Shown here one piece after another: positions 20,131-30,179 of a DNA stretch of 64,000 bases. Position numbers and translations under genes: made by a program. Within the stretch, counting starts at the first letter, position 1, and each line of letters starts with the position of its first letter. The notes under the pieces are model-generated. The model did not search any database and was not told the DNA's origin. It saw only the letters and a program-made list of their open reading frames with translations. The DNA lies in NCBI RefSeq assembly GCF_010634855.1, contig NZ_MWLQ01000021.1:62001-126000 (forward strand), read 5' to 3'. This DNA comes from Microbacterium sp. B35-30. Its GTDB lineage: Bacteria; Actinomycetota; Actinomycetes; Actinomycetales; Microbacteriaceae.

Positions 20131-21051
20131 GTGAGTGAAGCGACCGCCGCAGTCCCGTACCCCGCGGAGGGCTCCGACCCCTCGCAGTACGTCCGCACCC
20201 GCGAGAAGGGATCGCGGGACGTCACCTATCCCGACGCCCCGGAGCCGCTGTCGGTACCGGTGTACGACAACCACGCGCACCTCGAGATCGAGGACGGCGA
20301 GGTCGGTCTGTCGCTCGACGAGCAGCTCCAGCGTGCTGGCGAGGTCGGCGTCGCCGGCGTCGTGCAGGCCGGCGGCGACATCGAGTCGAGCCGGTGGTCG
20401 GCATGGGCCGCGGCATCCCATCCCCGCGTGCTGGCAGCCGTCGCGATCCACCCGAACGAAGCGCCCGCATACGCGGCCGCCGGCCGGCTCGACGAGGCGA
20501 TCGCCGTCATCGACGAGCTGGCGGCGCAGCCGCGTGTGAGGGCGATCGGCGAGACGGGGCTGGACTTCTTCCGCACCGGCGAAGATGGCCTGCCCGCCCA
20601 GTTCGAGAGCTTCGAGGCGCACATCGGTCTCGCGAAGAAGCACGGGATCGCGATGCAGATCCACGACCGTGACGCCCACGACGCCGTGCTCGAGACCCTC
20701 GCACGGGTCGGCGCGCCGGATCGCACAGTCTTCCACTGCTTCTCTGGCGACGACGCCATGGCGCGGATCGCCGCCGAGCGCGGCTACTACCTGTCGTTCG
20801 CGGGCAACGTCACGTTCAAGAACGCCCAGAACCTGCGCGATGCGCTCGCGGTGACGCCGCGCGAGCGGATCCTGGTCGAGACGGATGCCCCGTTCCTGAC
20901 GCCGATTCCGCACCGCGGCCGTCCGAACGCGCCGTATCTGGTGCCGGTGACCGTGCGCTTCATGGCCGCCGAGCTCGGCGTCGATGTCGACGAGTTCTGC
21001 GCCCAGGTCGCCGCCAACACCCTCGAGGCCTACGGCTCGTTCGAGGACTGA
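20131..21051 (+). CDS. tatD: TatD family metal-dependent DNase/hydrolase
   Basis: A 306-residue TIM-barrel hydrolase. Metal ligands are visible as HAH (H48, H50), the Glu in GETGLDFF, the His in QIHDRDAHD, the His in FHCFSGDD and the Asp in ETDAPF. TatD proteins act as 3'-5' exonucleases and in DNA quality control; despite the name they are not part of Tat export. The N-terminus is about 40 residues longer than E. coli TatD. I use the GTG at 20131; an alternative is a later start nearer the HAH motif. It lies downstream of metG, the usual actinobacterial arrangement. Confidence 0.92.
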   Translation: MSEATAAVPYPAEGSDPSQYVRTREKGSRDVTYPDAPEPLSVPVYDNHAHLEIEDGEVGLSLDEQLQRAGEVGVAGVVQAGGDIESSRWSAWAAASHPRVLAAVAIHPNEAPAYAAAGRLDEAIAVIDELAAQPRVRAIGETGLDFFRTGEDGLPAQFESFEAHIGLAKKHGIAMQIHDRDAHDAVLETLARVGAPDRTVFHCFSGDDAMARIAAERGYYLSFAGNVTFKNAQNLRDALAVTPRERILVETDAPFLTPIPHRGRPNAPYLVPVTVRFMAAELGVDVDEFCAQVAANTLEAYGSFED

Positions 21052-21072
21052 CCGGAGCCTCGAGGAGCAGAC

Positions 21073-21585
21073 GTGGACGACGAGCTGTGGGACGTGACGG
21101 ATGCCGCCGGCATCCCGACCGGACGCACGCACCGTCGCGGCGACCCGGACTTCCCGGCAGGGATGTTCCACATCGTGGCGTCGGTGTGCGTCGTGCGTGG
21201 CGACGGGCTCGTTCTCATGACGCGCCGCGCGGCCACCAAGGATTTCCCGCTGGACTGGGAGTTCCCCGCCGGCAGCGCGCTCGTCGGCGAGACGAGCCCT
21301 CAGGCCGCGGTGCGCGAGCTCGTCGAGGAAACCGGGGTCCAGGTCGGCGCCGACGACGTGGTCCTGGTCGGTCGGCTCACCGAGCGGACGGCGCTGTTCG
21401 ACGTCTACGTCGCGGTCGTGGCGGGCGACCCGGCACTGGCGCTCGATCCGGAAGAGGTGTGCGAGAGCGCGTGGGTCCCCTTCGCGGAGGCGCTTCGCCG
21501 CGCAGCGGCGGGCGAGATGGCAGCGCCCTGGGTGCCGCGGCTGCAGGAGCTGGGCGCCCGGCTCGCACAGCGCGTTCAGCCGTAG
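21073..21585 (+). CDS. Nudix hydrolase (Idi-like N-terminal region)
   Basis: A 170-residue protein with a complete Nudix box GX5EX7REUXEEXGU, read as G-SALVG-E-TSPQAAV-REL-V-EETGV. The N-terminus (DELWDVTDAAGIPTGRTHRRGD) resembles the Nudix subgroup related to isopentenyl-diphosphate isomerase and YfcD, usually of unknown substrate. The GTG start is supported by GAGGAGC about 6 nt upstream. It follows tatD by 21 bp and converges on an MFS gene with a 10-bp gap. In many actinobacteria this interval between tatD and rsmA carries rpfB, which is absent here. Confidence 0.9.
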   Translation: MDDELWDVTDAAGIPTGRTHRRGDPDFPAGMFHIVASVCVVRGDGLVLMTRRAATKDFPLDWEFPAGSALVGETSPQAAVRELVEETGVQVGADDVVLVGRLTERTALFDVYVAVVAGDPALALDPEEVCESAWVPFAEALRRAAAGEMAAPWVPRLQELGARLAQRVQP

Positions 21586-21595
21586 GCGAGCCGCG

Positions 21596-22900
21596 TCAGT
21601 CGGGCAGCGGCATGCCGCCGGCGCCCGGGTCGCTCCCGCGATCGATCTCGTCGGCCGACTCCGCATCCAGCACCGGCTTCGCGGCGGCGATGTGCGAGAT
21701 CGACCGCCACACCAGTGCGAGCGTGATGGCCGAGCCGGCGAAGGCGAACCACCACGGCGCCGTGAGCCCCCACGTCTGCGCGATGATCCCGCCGAGGAAC
21801 TGACCGATCACCAGTCCGCCGAAGACTCCCACCATGTTCACCGAGGCGATGCGGCCCTGCAGTTCCATCGGCACCAGACGCTGGCGGACGGTGGTCGAGA
21901 TCGTGCCCCACACGAAGGCGTACAGGCCGAAGCCGAACATGATGACGAACGCCACCGCGGGCGAGGTCGTGAGCGCGAACGAGAGGTGCATGAGCACCTC
22001 GAGCGACAGGCACACCCGCATCAGCGTCGAGAACGATACGTGCTTCTCGAGCCAGCCGAAGCTGAAGATCGCGATGAAGCCGCCGAGCGCCGAGGCGGTG
22101 GCCAGGGCGCCGTAGCCGACCGGTCCCATGCCGAGGTATTCGGTGGCGTACAGCACGAGGACGCCCCACGGGGCGGCCCAGGTCACGTTGAAGACCAGGA
22201 TGATGATCACCAGCGTGCGCACCGGCGCATTGTGGCGCAGCCACTGCAGCCCCTCGCGTATCGCGTGCACCTTGGTCCCGGGGGACGATTCCGGATGCTG
22301 GGGGACGGGCGTGCGTGCGATGCGGGAGATCAGCAGCACCGCCAGCGACACGCACAGCACCTGCAGCAGGAACGGCCAGAACGAGCCGAGGGCGAACAGG
22401 AACGCACCGAGCGGTGGTCCGGCGAGCTGGTTCGCGACGAGGTAGCCCGCCTGCATGCGGGCGTTGCCGATGCCGAGGTCGGCGGGCTTGACGAGCATCG
22501 GCAGCAGGGTGCTGCCGGCCGAGTCGGCGAAAACCTCGGCGGTGCCGTAGAGGAAGCTGGTCGCCAGCACGAGCCAGACGGTCGCGTTCCCGGTGAGGAG
22601 GAACACCACCAGGGCGAGCACGACGAGCGCCCGCACACCGTTGGCGAGCATCACCAGGCGCCGCCGGTCGTGGTGGTCTGCGACGGCACCGGCGAGCAGG
22701 CCGAACAGCAGCCACGGCAGGAACTGCATCATGGCGCCGGCGGCCACGAGGATGGGCGACGAGGTGAGCGAGGCGATCAACAGCGGCGCGGCGGCCAAGG
22801 CGATGCCGTCGCCCAGGTTGCTCGTCCACGAGGACGCGAGGAGCCACCGGAAATCGGTGCCCAGGCGGCGTGGTGCGATCAGTGCGCCGAGCGAGGGCAT
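21596..22900 (-). CDS. MFS transporter (MFS_3/enterobactin-exporter-like)
   Basis: A 434-residue major facilitator with about 11-12 transmembrane segments, starting MPSLGALIAPRRLGTDFRWLL. The layout ASSWTSNLGDGIALAAAPLL then LAGAVADHHDRRRLVM (loop 2-3 motif) matches the MFS_3/EntS group of drug or siderophore exporters. The substrate is not predictable. The ATG is 6 nt from a TAGGAT -10 on the minus strand. Confidence 0.9.
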   Translation of the reverse strand: MPSLGALIAPRRLGTDFRWLLASSWTSNLGDGIALAAAPLLIASLTSSPILVAAGAMMQFLPWLLFGLLAGAVADHHDRRRLVMLANGVRALVVLALVVFLLTGNATVWLVLATSFLYGTAEVFADSAGSTLLPMLVKPADLGIGNARMQAGYLVANQLAGPPLGAFLFALGSFWPFLLQVLCVSLAVLLISRIARTPVPQHPESSPGTKVHAIREGLQWLRHNAPVRTLVIIILVFNVTWAAPWGVLVLYATEYLGMGPVGYGALATASALGGFIAIFSFGWLEKHVSFSTLMRVCLSLEVLMHLSFALTTSPAVAFVIMFGFGLYAFVWGTISTTVRQRLVPMELQGRIASVNMVGVFGGLVIGQFLGGIIAQTWGLTAPWWFAFAGSAITLALVWRSISHIAAAKPVLDAESADEIDRGSDPGAGGMPLPD

Positions 22901-22906
22901 CCGTTC

Positions 22907-22912
22907 ATCCTA
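22907..22912 (-). promoter_or_regulatory. -10 box (TAGGAT) of the MFS gene at 21596-22900
   Basis: On the minus strand TAGGAT is followed by GAACGG and then the ATG at 22900. The 6-nt spacing implies a leaderless transcript. Confidence 0.6.
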
Positions 22913-22944
22913 GAGGCGGGACGGATGCCGCAGCCGCCGCGGTC

Positions 22945-24408
22945 TCAGCTCGTGGGCGTGGCGGCGCCCTTGTGCGTGAAGAGCGTCTCGGTCTGCTCGA
23001 TGTCCATGCCCTTGGTCTCGGGGATGCGCAGCAGGACGTAGAAGAACGACAGCGCCGCGAACACCGCGTACATGCCGTACGTGAGGGGCAGCGACCACGA
23101 CGACATCGCGGGGAACGAGATCGTGATGAGGAAGTTCGCGATCCACTGCGCCCCGGCTGCGACGCCGAGCGCCTTGCCGCGGATGCGACTGGGAAAGATC
23201 TCGCCGAGCAGCACCCACACGAGGGGCCCCCACGACGCGCCGAAGCCTACGACGAACACGTTGGCCGCGATGAGCGCGATCGGCCCCCACGGTGCGGGCA
23301 AGGTGACCGCGCCCTCGGCATCCGTCTCGGAGAACACGAAGGAGATCGCCATCAGTCCGAGCGACACGGCCATCATGACGGAGCCGGTCAGCAGGATGGG
23401 CTTCCGGCCCACGCGGTCGACCAGGAAGATCGCGATGAGGGTCACGAGCACGTTGGTGATCGAGGTCACGACGCTGATCGTGAACGAGTCGCTCTCATCG
23501 AATCCGACCGACTGCCAAAGGCTCGTGGAGTAGTAGAAGATCACGTTGATGCCGACGAACTGCTGGAACACCGACAGGATGATGCCGACCCAGACGATCC
23601 GCTGCAGGCCCAGCACGGGACCCCGCAGCGAGACGCCGGCGTTCTTGCGGTCGCTCTCGATCGCGGTCTGCAGGTCGCGGATGGTGTGGTCGAGGTCGGC
23701 GGCCGGCACGAGGCGCGAGAAGATCTCCTTCGCTTCGGCGTACCGTCCCTTCGCGATGAGATAGCGCGGCGACTCCGGCAGGGTGAACGACAGGATGCCG
23801 TACACCGCGGACGGGATGACGCCCACGAGGAACATCCAGCGCCACGCCTCGAGGCCGAACCACAGCACCTCGTCGGCGCCGCCGGCGCTGTTCGCCAGGA
23901 GCGCGTCCGACAGCAGGGCGGCGAAGATGCCGAGCGTGATCGCGAGCTGCTGCAGCGAGGCGAGCCCGCCGCGGATCTGCCGCGGCGCGATCTCGGCGAT
24001 GTAGGCAGGGGCGATGACGGACGCGATGCCGATGCCGAGACCGCCGATCACGCGCCAGAGCGCGAGGTCCCAGGCGGAGAAGGCGAGCCCGGCGCCGATC
24101 GAGCTGACGAAGAACATGATGGCGCCGAGGAACATGACCCGCAGGCGCCCCCAGCGGTCCGACAGGTTGCCGGCGATGATCGCGCCGACGGCGCAGCCGA
24201 GCAGCGCGATCGCGACGACGAAGCCGGTGATGACGTCGTTCAGCGCGAAATCCTGCGAGATCGAGTCGACGGCGCCGTTGATCACCGACGAGTCGAAGCC
24301 GAACAGGAATCCGCCGACCGCGGCGGCGACCGAGAGGCCGATCGCGCGGCGCCCGTACGGGCTGCGGAGGGAGAACGCGTCTGCGGGGATTGATCCGGTC
24401 GAGCTCAT
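22945..24408 (-). CDS. Sugar porter (MFS sugar:H+ symporter, GlcP/XylE type)
   Basis: A 487-residue 12-segment transporter of the sugar porter family. Family signatures are GGFLFGFDSSVINGA in helix 1, DRWGRLRVM and RVGRKP in loops 2-3 and 8-9, PESPRYLIAKG after helix 6 and PETKGMDIEQTE at the end of helix 12. These are the standard PROSITE-type sugar-transport motifs. Hexose or pentose uptake with protons is expected; the exact sugar cannot be read. The ATG lies 6 nt after a TAGCGT -10. Confidence 0.94.
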   Translation of the reverse strand: MSSTGSIPADAFSLRSPYGRRAIGLSVAAAVGGFLFGFDSSVINGAVDSISQDFALNDVITGFVVAIALLGCAVGAIIAGNLSDRWGRLRVMFLGAIMFFVSSIGAGLAFSAWDLALWRVIGGLGIGIASVIAPAYIAEIAPRQIRGGLASLQQLAITLGIFAALLSDALLANSAGGADEVLWFGLEAWRWMFLVGVIPSAVYGILSFTLPESPRYLIAKGRYAEAKEIFSRLVPAADLDHTIRDLQTAIESDRKNAGVSLRGPVLGLQRIVWVGIILSVFQQFVGINVIFYYSTSLWQSVGFDESDSFTISVVTSITNVLVTLIAIFLVDRVGRKPILLTGSVMMAVSLGLMAISFVFSETDAEGAVTLPAPWGPIALIAANVFVVGFGASWGPLVWVLLGEIFPSRIRGKALGVAAGAQWIANFLITISFPAMSSWSLPLTYGMYAVFAALSFFYVLLRIPETKGMDIEQTETLFTHKGAATPTS

Positions 24409-24414
24409 GGTCGT

Positions 24415-24420
24415 ACGCTA
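24415..24420 (-). promoter_or_regulatory. -10 box (TAGCGT) of the sugar porter gene
   Basis: On the minus strand TAGCGT, then ACGACC, then the ATG at 24408, again the 6-nt leaderless spacing. Confidence 0.6.
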
Positions 24421-24502
24421 GCGGCCGGGTGGGACCGGAGCGAGGTCATCGGCGGCCGGTCGGCGAACCTCGGACGATCCGGGTTTGCGCACCCGCACAC
24501 CG

Positions 24503-24508
24503 TACAGT
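24503..24508 (+). promoter_or_regulatory. -10 box (TACAGT) of rsmA
   Basis: TACAGT is followed by GAACGC and the ATG at 24515. This decides the start: the more upstream in-frame ATG at 24485 would lie upstream of the box. Confidence 0.62.
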
Positions 24509-24514
24509 GAACGC

Positions 24515-25375
24515 ATGCCCGTGACACTCCTCGGCGCGGCCGAGATCCGTGCCCTCGCCGCCGAACTCGACGTGACGCCGACGAAGAAGCTCGGGCAGAA
24601 CTTCGTCGTCGACGCCAACACCGTCCGCAAGATCGTGCATGTCGCCGAGGTGGTTCCGGGCGACCGCGTGGTCGAGGTGGGGCCGGGTCTCGGATCGCTG
24701 ACCCTCGCGATCCTGGAGGCCGGGGCATCCGTCACCGCCGTCGAGATCGACCACCGCCTCGCGGAGCGTCTGCCCGCGACCGCCGCCGCACACGGCGTCG
24801 CGGACGGGGCGCTCACGGTGGTCGATGCCGATGCGCTGCGTGTCACCGAGCTGCCCGGCGACCCCGCGGTGCTCGTCGCGAACCTGCCCTACAACGTGAG
24901 CGTGCCGGTGCTGCTGCACTTCCTCGAGCACTTTCCGGGGTTGGATCGCGGCGTCGTGATGGTGCAGGCAGAGGTGGGGGAGAGGCTCGCCGCCCCGCCC
25001 GGGTCGAAGGTGTACGGCGCACCCAGCGTCAAAGCGGCCTGGTACGGCCCCTGGCGGCTGGCGGGAACCGTCTCGCGACAGGTCTTCTGGCCCGTCCCCA
25101 ATGTCGACAGCGTGCTGGTCGGGTTCCGCCGGGATGCGGAGCCGCGCGGTGACGAGGCCCTGCGCCGGAGGACGTTCGGCATCGTCGACGCGGCGTTCCA
25201 GCAGCGGCGCAAGATGCTGCGGCAGGCGACGTCCGCGGTGCTCGGTGGATCCGCAGCCGCCGCGTCCGCGGTGCTGGAGAGCGCCGGCGTGGCGCCGACC
25301 GCGCGCGGCGAGGACCTCTCGATCGACGATTTCGTCCGAATCGCGCACGCGGCCGGAGATCCCGACGCGGTGTGA
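24515..25375 (+). CDS. rsmA: 16S rRNA (adenine1518-N6/adenine1519-N6)-dimethyltransferase
   Basis: A 286-residue KsgA/Dim1 methyltransferase that dimethylates two adjacent adenines in helix 45 of 16S rRNA late in 30S assembly. It carries [10 protein letters not shown], the SAM-binding [15 protein letters not shown], the acidic VEIDHRL and the catalytic NLPYNVSVP motif. Its length is normal. The ATG at 24515 is preferred to 24485 because the -10 TACAGT sits between them. In most actinobacteria it is followed by ispE; here three other genes intervene. Confidence 0.97.
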   Translation: MPVTLLGAAEIRALAAELDVTPTKKLGQNFVVDANTVRKIVHVAEVVPGDRVVEVGPGLGSLTLAILEAGASVTAVEIDHRLAERLPATAAAHGVADGALTVVDADALRVTELPGDPAVLVANLPYNVSVPVLLHFLEHFPGLDRGVVMVQAEVGERLAAPPGSKVYGAPSVKAAWYGPWRLAGTVSRQVFWPVPNVDSVLVGFRRDAEPRGDEALRRRTFGIVDAAFQQRRKMLRQATSAVLGGSAAAASAVLESAGVAPTARGEDLSIDDFVRIAHAAGDPDAV

Positions 25376-25493
25376 GTTTGGTCATTGTTCACCGTGTGGT
25401 GACCGAATAGCCCGAAACATGCCGGTAACATTTCTGCGTCTGCCGTCCCGCTACACGGGCAGCTTGCCTCGCGGCCGACCGGAGTGAACCGAC

Positions 25494-26414
25494 ATGCGAC
25501 CCGCCGAGCACCCGGCCCCTGAACGCATCCTGCTGCACATCAGTGACACCCACCTGCGCGCGGCGTCCACGCCGCGCCTGTTCGATGCCCTCGACGGGGC
25601 GGCTCAGCTGTCACGCGCGCTGGACGTCATCGAGGCATCGGGCGTGCGGCCCGATGCGGTCGTCTTCACGGGCGACCTCGTCGACCTCGGCGAACGCGGC
25701 GCCTATGCGGATCTGCGGGCCCTCGTCGAGCCGTTCGCCGAACGGATCGGCGCGCGCGTGCTCTGGGTGATGGGCAACCACGACGATCGCGCGGCGTTCC
25801 GCGCCCAGCTGCTGGACGAGGCCCCCGATCTGCGTCCCGTCGACCGTGTCGACGAGCTCGACGGGCTCCGCGTCGTCACCCTCGACACCAGCGTTCCGGG
25901 GCACCACTACGGCGAGCTGCGCGACGAGCAGCTGGCCTGGTTGGCCGGGGTGCTCGCCACCCCGGCGCCGCTCGGCACCATCGTCGCGATGCACCACCCG
26001 CCGGTTCCCGCGGTGCTGCCGCTCGCTGCGAGCGTCGAGCTGCGCGATCAGTCACGGCTGGCGGCGGTGCTGCGCGGCACCGATGTGCGGGCCATCATCG
26101 CCGGCCACCTGCACTACTCGACGTTCGCCACCTTCGCCGGCATTCCGGTGTCGGTCGCTTCGTCCACCTGCTACGCGCAGGACCTCACGGTTCCCGTCGG
26201 CGGCACCCGCCCCCAGGACGGCGCGCAGGCCTTCAACCTCGTGCACGTCTACGACGACACCGTCGTGCATTCGGTTGTGCCGGTCGACGCGCCGCGGACC
26301 CTGGAGCACATCGACGCCGACGAGGCGCAGCGCCGGCTGCGTGCCGCCGACGTCGCGCCGCTCAGCGTCGTCCGGAGGGATGCGCCGACCGAGCCGATTC
26401 CTCTGCTGCGCTGA
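25494..26414 (+). CDS. CpdA-like metallophosphoesterase (3',5'-cyclic-AMP phosphodiesterase family)
   Basis: A 306-residue calcineurin-like phosphoesterase with all five metal-site blocks: ISDTHL, GDLVDLG, GNHDD, HHPPV and GHLHYS. This set and the length fit the CpdA/IcC class III cyclic-nucleotide phosphodiesterases (compare Rv0805), which also act on other phosphodiesters. The ATG follows GGAGTGAACCGAC. The last 53 bp overlap the convergent Stealth gene. It could control the same nucleotide pool sensed by the cyclic-nucleotide-binding MFS near the right edge, but nothing in the sequence proves that link. Confidence 0.9.
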   Translation: MRPAEHPAPERILLHISDTHLRAASTPRLFDALDGAAQLSRALDVIEASGVRPDAVVFTGDLVDLGERGAYADLRALVEPFAERIGARVLWVMGNHDDRAAFRAQLLDEAPDLRPVDRVDELDGLRVVTLDTSVPGHHYGELRDEQLAWLAGVLATPAPLGTIVAMHHPPVPAVLPLAASVELRDQSRLAAVLRGTDVRAIIAGHLHYSTFATFAGIPVSVASSTCYAQDLTVPVGGTRPQDGAQAFNLVHVYDDTVVHSVVPVDAPRTLEHIDADEAQRRLRAADVAPLSVVRRDAPTEPIPLLR

Positions 26415-27948
26415 GCTCGGCGCGCTCCCACGGCGCCCGCACCGGGAACATGCGCTCCAGCGAGTCCCGGAGGCTCTGCACCCGGACGTCCTCGGGGACC
26501 TCGGCGTTGCCGCCGTCGTTGAGGCAGAACATGTCGACGTCGGTGCGCTCGGCGAGACGCTGCATGCGCCGGAGCCCGGACGCCATCGTGGTCTGCGCGT
26601 AGCGCACGCGCGGCTCGTGAGTGGCGACCGCGCGCCCGGTCATGAGGGCGTAGTAGTGGTAGAGGCTGTTCGTGACCGAGATGTCGGTGGCGGAGCGGAA
26701 GCGGGATGCCGCGGTCCGCGCGAAGTCGTCGGGGAAGGCCTCCTCGAGTTCCGCCATGACGCTCTTGCGCAGCGGCGTCGCGCAGTGGTCGAGGTCGCGC
26801 ACGATGGTGCGGCCGAATCGCTCGCTCAGCAGGGCCCGGTTGACGCGGAGCCCGTTGTCGTGACCGCTGCGGTGCGACGCCGGGGCGCCGGCGCCGATCC
26901 GCACCTCGCACTCGACGAACTTGGTCACGCCCGCCGGGGTGAAGAAGAGTTCGGGCTCGACCAGGCGGCCGAAGAACATGTCGTCGTTGGAGTACAGGAA
27001 GTGCTCGGCGAGGCCCGGGATCCGGTGCAGCTGCGCCTCGACGGCGTGCGAGTTGTGGGTCGGCAGCACCGAGGGGTCGGCGAAGAACTCCTCGCTGCGC
27101 ACGATCGTCACCTTCGGGTGCTCGAGCAGCCACGACGGCGCCGGCGAGTCGGTCGCGATGAAGATCCGCCGCACCCAGGGCGCGTACATGTGGACGCTCC
27201 GCAGCGCGTAGCGCAGCTCGTCCACGTGCCGGTAGCGCGCGGGACCGTCGTCGCCGTCGCCGACCACGTACTCGGCCATCTGGGCGGCGCGCATGCGCTG
27301 GAAGGCGCTCGACGAGCCGTCCACCCACGAGAAGACGAGGTCGACGTCTTCGGTGAACTCGTGCGGCTGCGGGTCGAACATGCCGTCCAGCGTCCGCCAC
27401 GCACGCCCGTACCGCTCGACGGTCGTGTAGGTGACATCGTCGGCGGGCGTGAGCTTGCGCGTGAGGGCGTTGTCGTGGGGCGCCTCGACGACGTCGTCGG
27501 CGAAGCGCCAGAACTCGAGGTGGGCGCCGAGGGCGGCGGTGTAGCGGAGCGTGCCGTTGCGGCTGATGCGCGGCCGGTAGACGCGGACGCCGGACGGGGC
27601 CGCGGGGAACGGCGAGGCGTCGGAGGCGAGCACGGGCGGACGCCCCTTCGCCTTGATGTACACGGGCTCCGTCGCGCAGAGGCCGGCGAGCGCGGCCAGC
27701 GCGCTCTCGCGATCGGCGAGGTCGACGGCCAGCGCGGGGATCGCGCGGTCGTGGCGGATCAGGGTCACGGCGATGCCGGCTGCCTCCAGGGCACCGGCGG
27801 CGAGCAGGAGATCCGTCGTGCGGGCCTCGACCGGCGTGACATCGTCGTGCACGACGTGCAGGATGCCGCGGTCGACGGCGATGTCCGCGCGCTCCAGCAG
27901 TCCCGTCCACGTGAGGGCGGGCTGCGGCAGAGCCGAGAGTGCGGCCAT
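26362..27948 (-). CDS. Stealth family capsular/cell-wall polysaccharide phosphotransferase
   Basis: A 528-residue protein with Stealth conserved regions in order: CR1 [11 protein letters not shown] (residues 202-212), CR2 [22 protein letters not shown]3 with [19 protein letters not shown] and CR4 near the C-terminus ([18 protein letters not shown]). Stealth proteins are hexose-1-phosphate transferases related to the GlcNAc-1-phosphotransferase that makes mannose-6-phosphate tags; in bacteria they build phosphodiester-linked capsular or wall polymers. About 200 N-terminal residues precede CR1 and are not recognised. A strong AAGGAGG sits 5-6 nt before the ATG. No capsule cluster surrounds it. 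Its 3' end overlaps the CpdA-like gene by 53 bp. Confidence 0.92.
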   Translation of the reverse strand: MAALSALPQPALTWTGLLERADIAVDRGILHVVHDDVTPVEARTTDLLLAAGALEAAGIAVTLIRHDRAIPALAVDLADRESALAALAGLCATEPVYIKAKGRPPVLASDASPFPAAPSGVRVYRPRISRNGTLRYTAALGAHLEFWRFADDVVEAPHDNALTRKLTPADDVTYTTVERYGRAWRTLDGMFDPQPHEFTEDVDLVFSWVDGSSSAFQRMRAAQMAEYVVGDGDDGPARYRHVDELRYALRSVHMYAPWVRRIFIATDSPAPSWLLEHPKVTIVRSEEFFADPSVLPTHNSHAVEAQLHRIPGLAEHFLYSNDDMFFGRLVEPELFFTPAGVTKFVECEVRIGAGAPASHRSGHDNGLRVNRALLSERFGRTIVRDLDHCATPLRKSVMAELEEAFPDDFARTAASRFRSATDISVTNSLYHYYALMTGRAVATHEPRVRYAQTTMASGLRRMQRLAERTDVDMFCLNDGGNAEVPEDVRVQSLRDSLERMFPVRAPWERAELSAAEESARSAHPSGRR

Positions 27949-28126
27949 ATTTCCTCCTTCGCTGGCGACGCGGTGTCGCCGTCCGGTGTGGTCACCTTAG
28001 GCATCATCCGTTACGAAGACGTTTCCGACCGCATCCTTGACATGCTGGCATCCCGTGTGTCCAGTGTGCACCGGTGCGGGGGAGCACACACCGGGGGCGC
28101 CACCTGCGTTCCGCACGCCGCGCCGA

Positions 28127-28132
28127 TAGCCT
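28127..28132 (+). promoter_or_regulatory. -10 box (TAGCCT) of the YghZ-like reductase gene
   Basis: TAGCCT, six bases, then the GTG at 28139. The 190-bp region upstream also contains TTGACA (28037-28042) with TCCAGT 17 bp downstream, a possible second, more distal promoter. Confidence 0.55.
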
Positions 28133-28138
28133 GGACCG

Positions 28139-29224
28139 GTGACCGAAGACGCGCGCTACCAGTCCCGTGGAGGAGACCTCCACCGCCCCTACGCCGCCGC
28201 TGCCGACCGCTACGCTGCGACGGGCTCAGCGGCAGGGAGGGAGTACCGCCGCGTCGGCACGTCGGGCCTCACCCTTCCTCCCGTTTCGCTGGGCCTCTGG
28301 TGGAACTTCGGCGACAACATCCCCTTCGACAACCAGCGGGCACTGCTGCGCCACGCGTTCGACCGTGGCATCACCCACTTCGATCTCGCCAACAACTACG
28401 GCCCGCCGTACGGCAGCGCCGAGACGAACTTCGGCCGCATGATGCGGGAGGACTTCGCGCCGTACCGCGACGAGCTCATCATCTCTTCGAAGGCCGGCTA
28501 CGACATGTGGCACGGGCCGTACGGCAACGGCGGCTCGCGCAAGTACCTGCTCGCCAGCGCGGAGCAGTCCCTGCAGCGCATGAGCATCGATTACGTCGAC
28601 ATCTTCTATTCGCATCGCGTCGACCCCGACGTCCCGGTCGAAGAGACGGTGGGCGCGCTCGATACCCTGGTACGTCAGGGCAAGGCCCTCTACGTCGGAA
28701 TCTCGTCGTACAGCGCGGAGCGCACGGCGGCCGCGGCATCCGTCGCCCGCTCGCTCGGCACGCCGCTGGTGATCCACCAGCCGTCGTACTCGATCCTCAA
28801 CCGCTGGGTCGAAGACGGCCTGACCGGGGTGCTGCGGCAGGAGGGCATGGGGGCGATCGCGTTCACGCCGCTGGCGCAGGGCCTGCTGACCGACAAGTAC
28901 CTCGGCGACGGCTCGGCGGAGCGCGCCCAGAAGCGGGCGTCGCTTCCCGCCGGATCGCTGAGCGAGAAGGGCCTCTCGACGCTCCGCTCGCTCGACGTCA
29001 TCGCCAAGGAGCGCGGGCAGACGCTTGCCCAGATGGCGATCCAGTGGGTGCTGCGCGACCCGGTGGTCGCCTCCGCGCTGATCGGCGCGTCGCGCCCGGC
29101 GCAGCTCGATGAGAACCTCGAGGCCCTCGCGGGTCCGGCGTTCGACACCGAGGAGCTGGAGCGCATCGACGCGCTGTCGGACGGCATCGACGTGGACCTC
29201 TGGGCGGAATCGGCGAACCGGTGA
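28139..29224 (+). CDS. Aldo/keto reductase, YghZ/L-glyceraldehyde-3-phosphate reductase type
   Basis: A 361-residue NADPH-dependent aldo/keto reductase of the AKR14/Kv-beta-related group. Motifs: [14 protein letters not shown] with the catalytic Asp and Tyr, SSKAGYDMW with the catalytic Lys, and FYSHRVDPD in the position of the catalytic His. Length and the early [17 protein letters not shown] segment match E. coli YghZ, which reduces L-glyceraldehyde 3-phosphate and methylglyoxal. The GTG start fits the -10 spacing. Its stop overlaps the ispE start by 4 bp (GTGA), so it is translationally coupled to isoprenoid biosynthesis, a link that may be fortuitous. Confidence 0.92.
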   Translation: MTEDARYQSRGGDLHRPYAAAADRYAATGSAAGREYRRVGTSGLTLPPVSLGLWWNFGDNIPFDNQRALLRHAFDRGITHFDLANNYGPPYGSAETNFGRMMREDFAPYRDELIISSKAGYDMWHGPYGNGGSRKYLLASAEQSLQRMSIDYVDIFYSHRVDPDVPVEETVGALDTLVRQGKALYVGISSYSAERTAAAASVARSLGTPLVIHQPSYSILNRWVEDGLTGVLRQEGMGAIAFTPLAQGLLTDKYLGDGSAERAQKRASLPAGSLSEKGLSTLRSLDVIAKERGQTLAQMAIQWVLRDPVVASALIGASRPAQLDENLEALAGPAFDTEELERIDALSDGIDVDLWAESANR

Positions 29225-30147
29225 CGCAGGCCCTCGCCGCCGACGGCGTCCGGGTGCGGGCCCCGGGAAAGCTGAACCTCTTCTTCGAGGTCGGCGGTGT
29301 GCACGACGACGGCTACCACGACGTCGCCTCGGCGTATCAAGCGGTGTCGCTGTACGAGGACGTGTGGGCGTCGCCCTCCGACGAGTTCACCGTGGCGATC
29401 TCGGGCACCGTCGACGTGGCGGGCGTGCCGGCTGACGATCGCAACCTCGCGGTGCGCGCGGCGCGGCTCGTGGCGCAGCGCATCGGATACGACGGCGGCG
29501 TGCACCTCGACATCGTCAAGCACGTGCCGGTCGCGGGCGGGATGGGCGGCGGATCAGCGGATGCCGCGGCCGCCCTCGTCGCGTGCGATGCGCTGTGGGG
29601 TGCGGAGCTGGGCACCGCCGAGCTGCACAAGCTCGCCTCCCGGCTCGGCGCCGACGTGCCGTTCGCGCTCATGGGCGGAACGGCGATCGGGACCGGCCGC
29701 GGCGACCAGCTGAGCCCCGCCCTCGCGAAGGGCCGGTTCGACTGGGTCGTGGTGCCGTCGAAGGCCGGACTGTCGACGCCCGAGGTGTACGCGCATCTCG
29801 ACGAGCTGCGGGCGCGCCCCGACATCGCGACCGCCGCCCGCGTGCCCGCCGTCGACCCCACGGTGCTGCAGGCGCTCCGCGCCGGCGATCCGGTCGCGCT
29901 CGCCGAGCACACCCGCAACGACCTGCAGGTCGCCGCCCTGTCGATGCGGCCGCAGCTGCGCGAAGTGCTGGAGCTGGGTGAGGAGTCCGGAGCGCTGGCC
30001 GGGCTGGTGTCGGGGTCCGGCCCTACGCTGGCCTTCCTGGCGGTCGATCCCGAGTCGGCACTCGAGCTGCAGATCACGCTTTCGGCCGCCGGGTACGAGG
30101 CGCTCCACGTGCACGGGCCGGTGGCCGGCGCGCGCGTGGTGGCGTGA
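29221..30147 (+). CDS. ispE: 4-diphosphocytidyl-2-C-methyl-D-erythritol kinase
   Basis: A 308-residue GHMP kinase catalysing the ATP-dependent phosphorylation step of the MEP isoprenoid pathway. The substrate-binding [12 protein letters not shown] is at the N-terminus, the phosphate loop [17 protein letters not shown] is near residue 103, and [11 protein letters not shown] is the C-terminal GHMP motif. It starts with GTG, overlapping the upstream reductase by 4 bp. Confidence 0.96.
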   Translation: MTQALAADGVRVRAPGKLNLFFEVGGVHDDGYHDVASAYQAVSLYEDVWASPSDEFTVAISGTVDVAGVPADDRNLAVRAARLVAQRIGYDGGVHLDIVKHVPVAGGMGGGSADAAAALVACDALWGAELGTAELHKLASRLGADVPFALMGGTAIGTGRGDQLSPALAKGRFDWVVVPSKAGLSTPEVYAHLDELRARPDIATAARVPAVDPTVLQALRAGDPVALAEHTRNDLQVAALSMRPQLREVLELGEESGALAGLVSGSGPTLAFLAVDPESALELQITLSAAGYEALHVHGPVAGARVVA

Positions 30148-30179
30148 GACCGGCGTCCTGACCCAGAGAGGAAGACACC

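Noticed and set aside
25389..25402. Short palindrome TCACC-GTGT-GGTGA upstream of the CpdA-like gene
   Set aside because: A 5-bp stem is common by chance and it is too far from any recognisable promoter to call an operator.
25846..29112. Open frame of about 1090 codons on the plus strand through the Stealth region
   Set aside because: It spans the ends of three genes and runs antisense to Stealth; its sequence has no recognisable domain.
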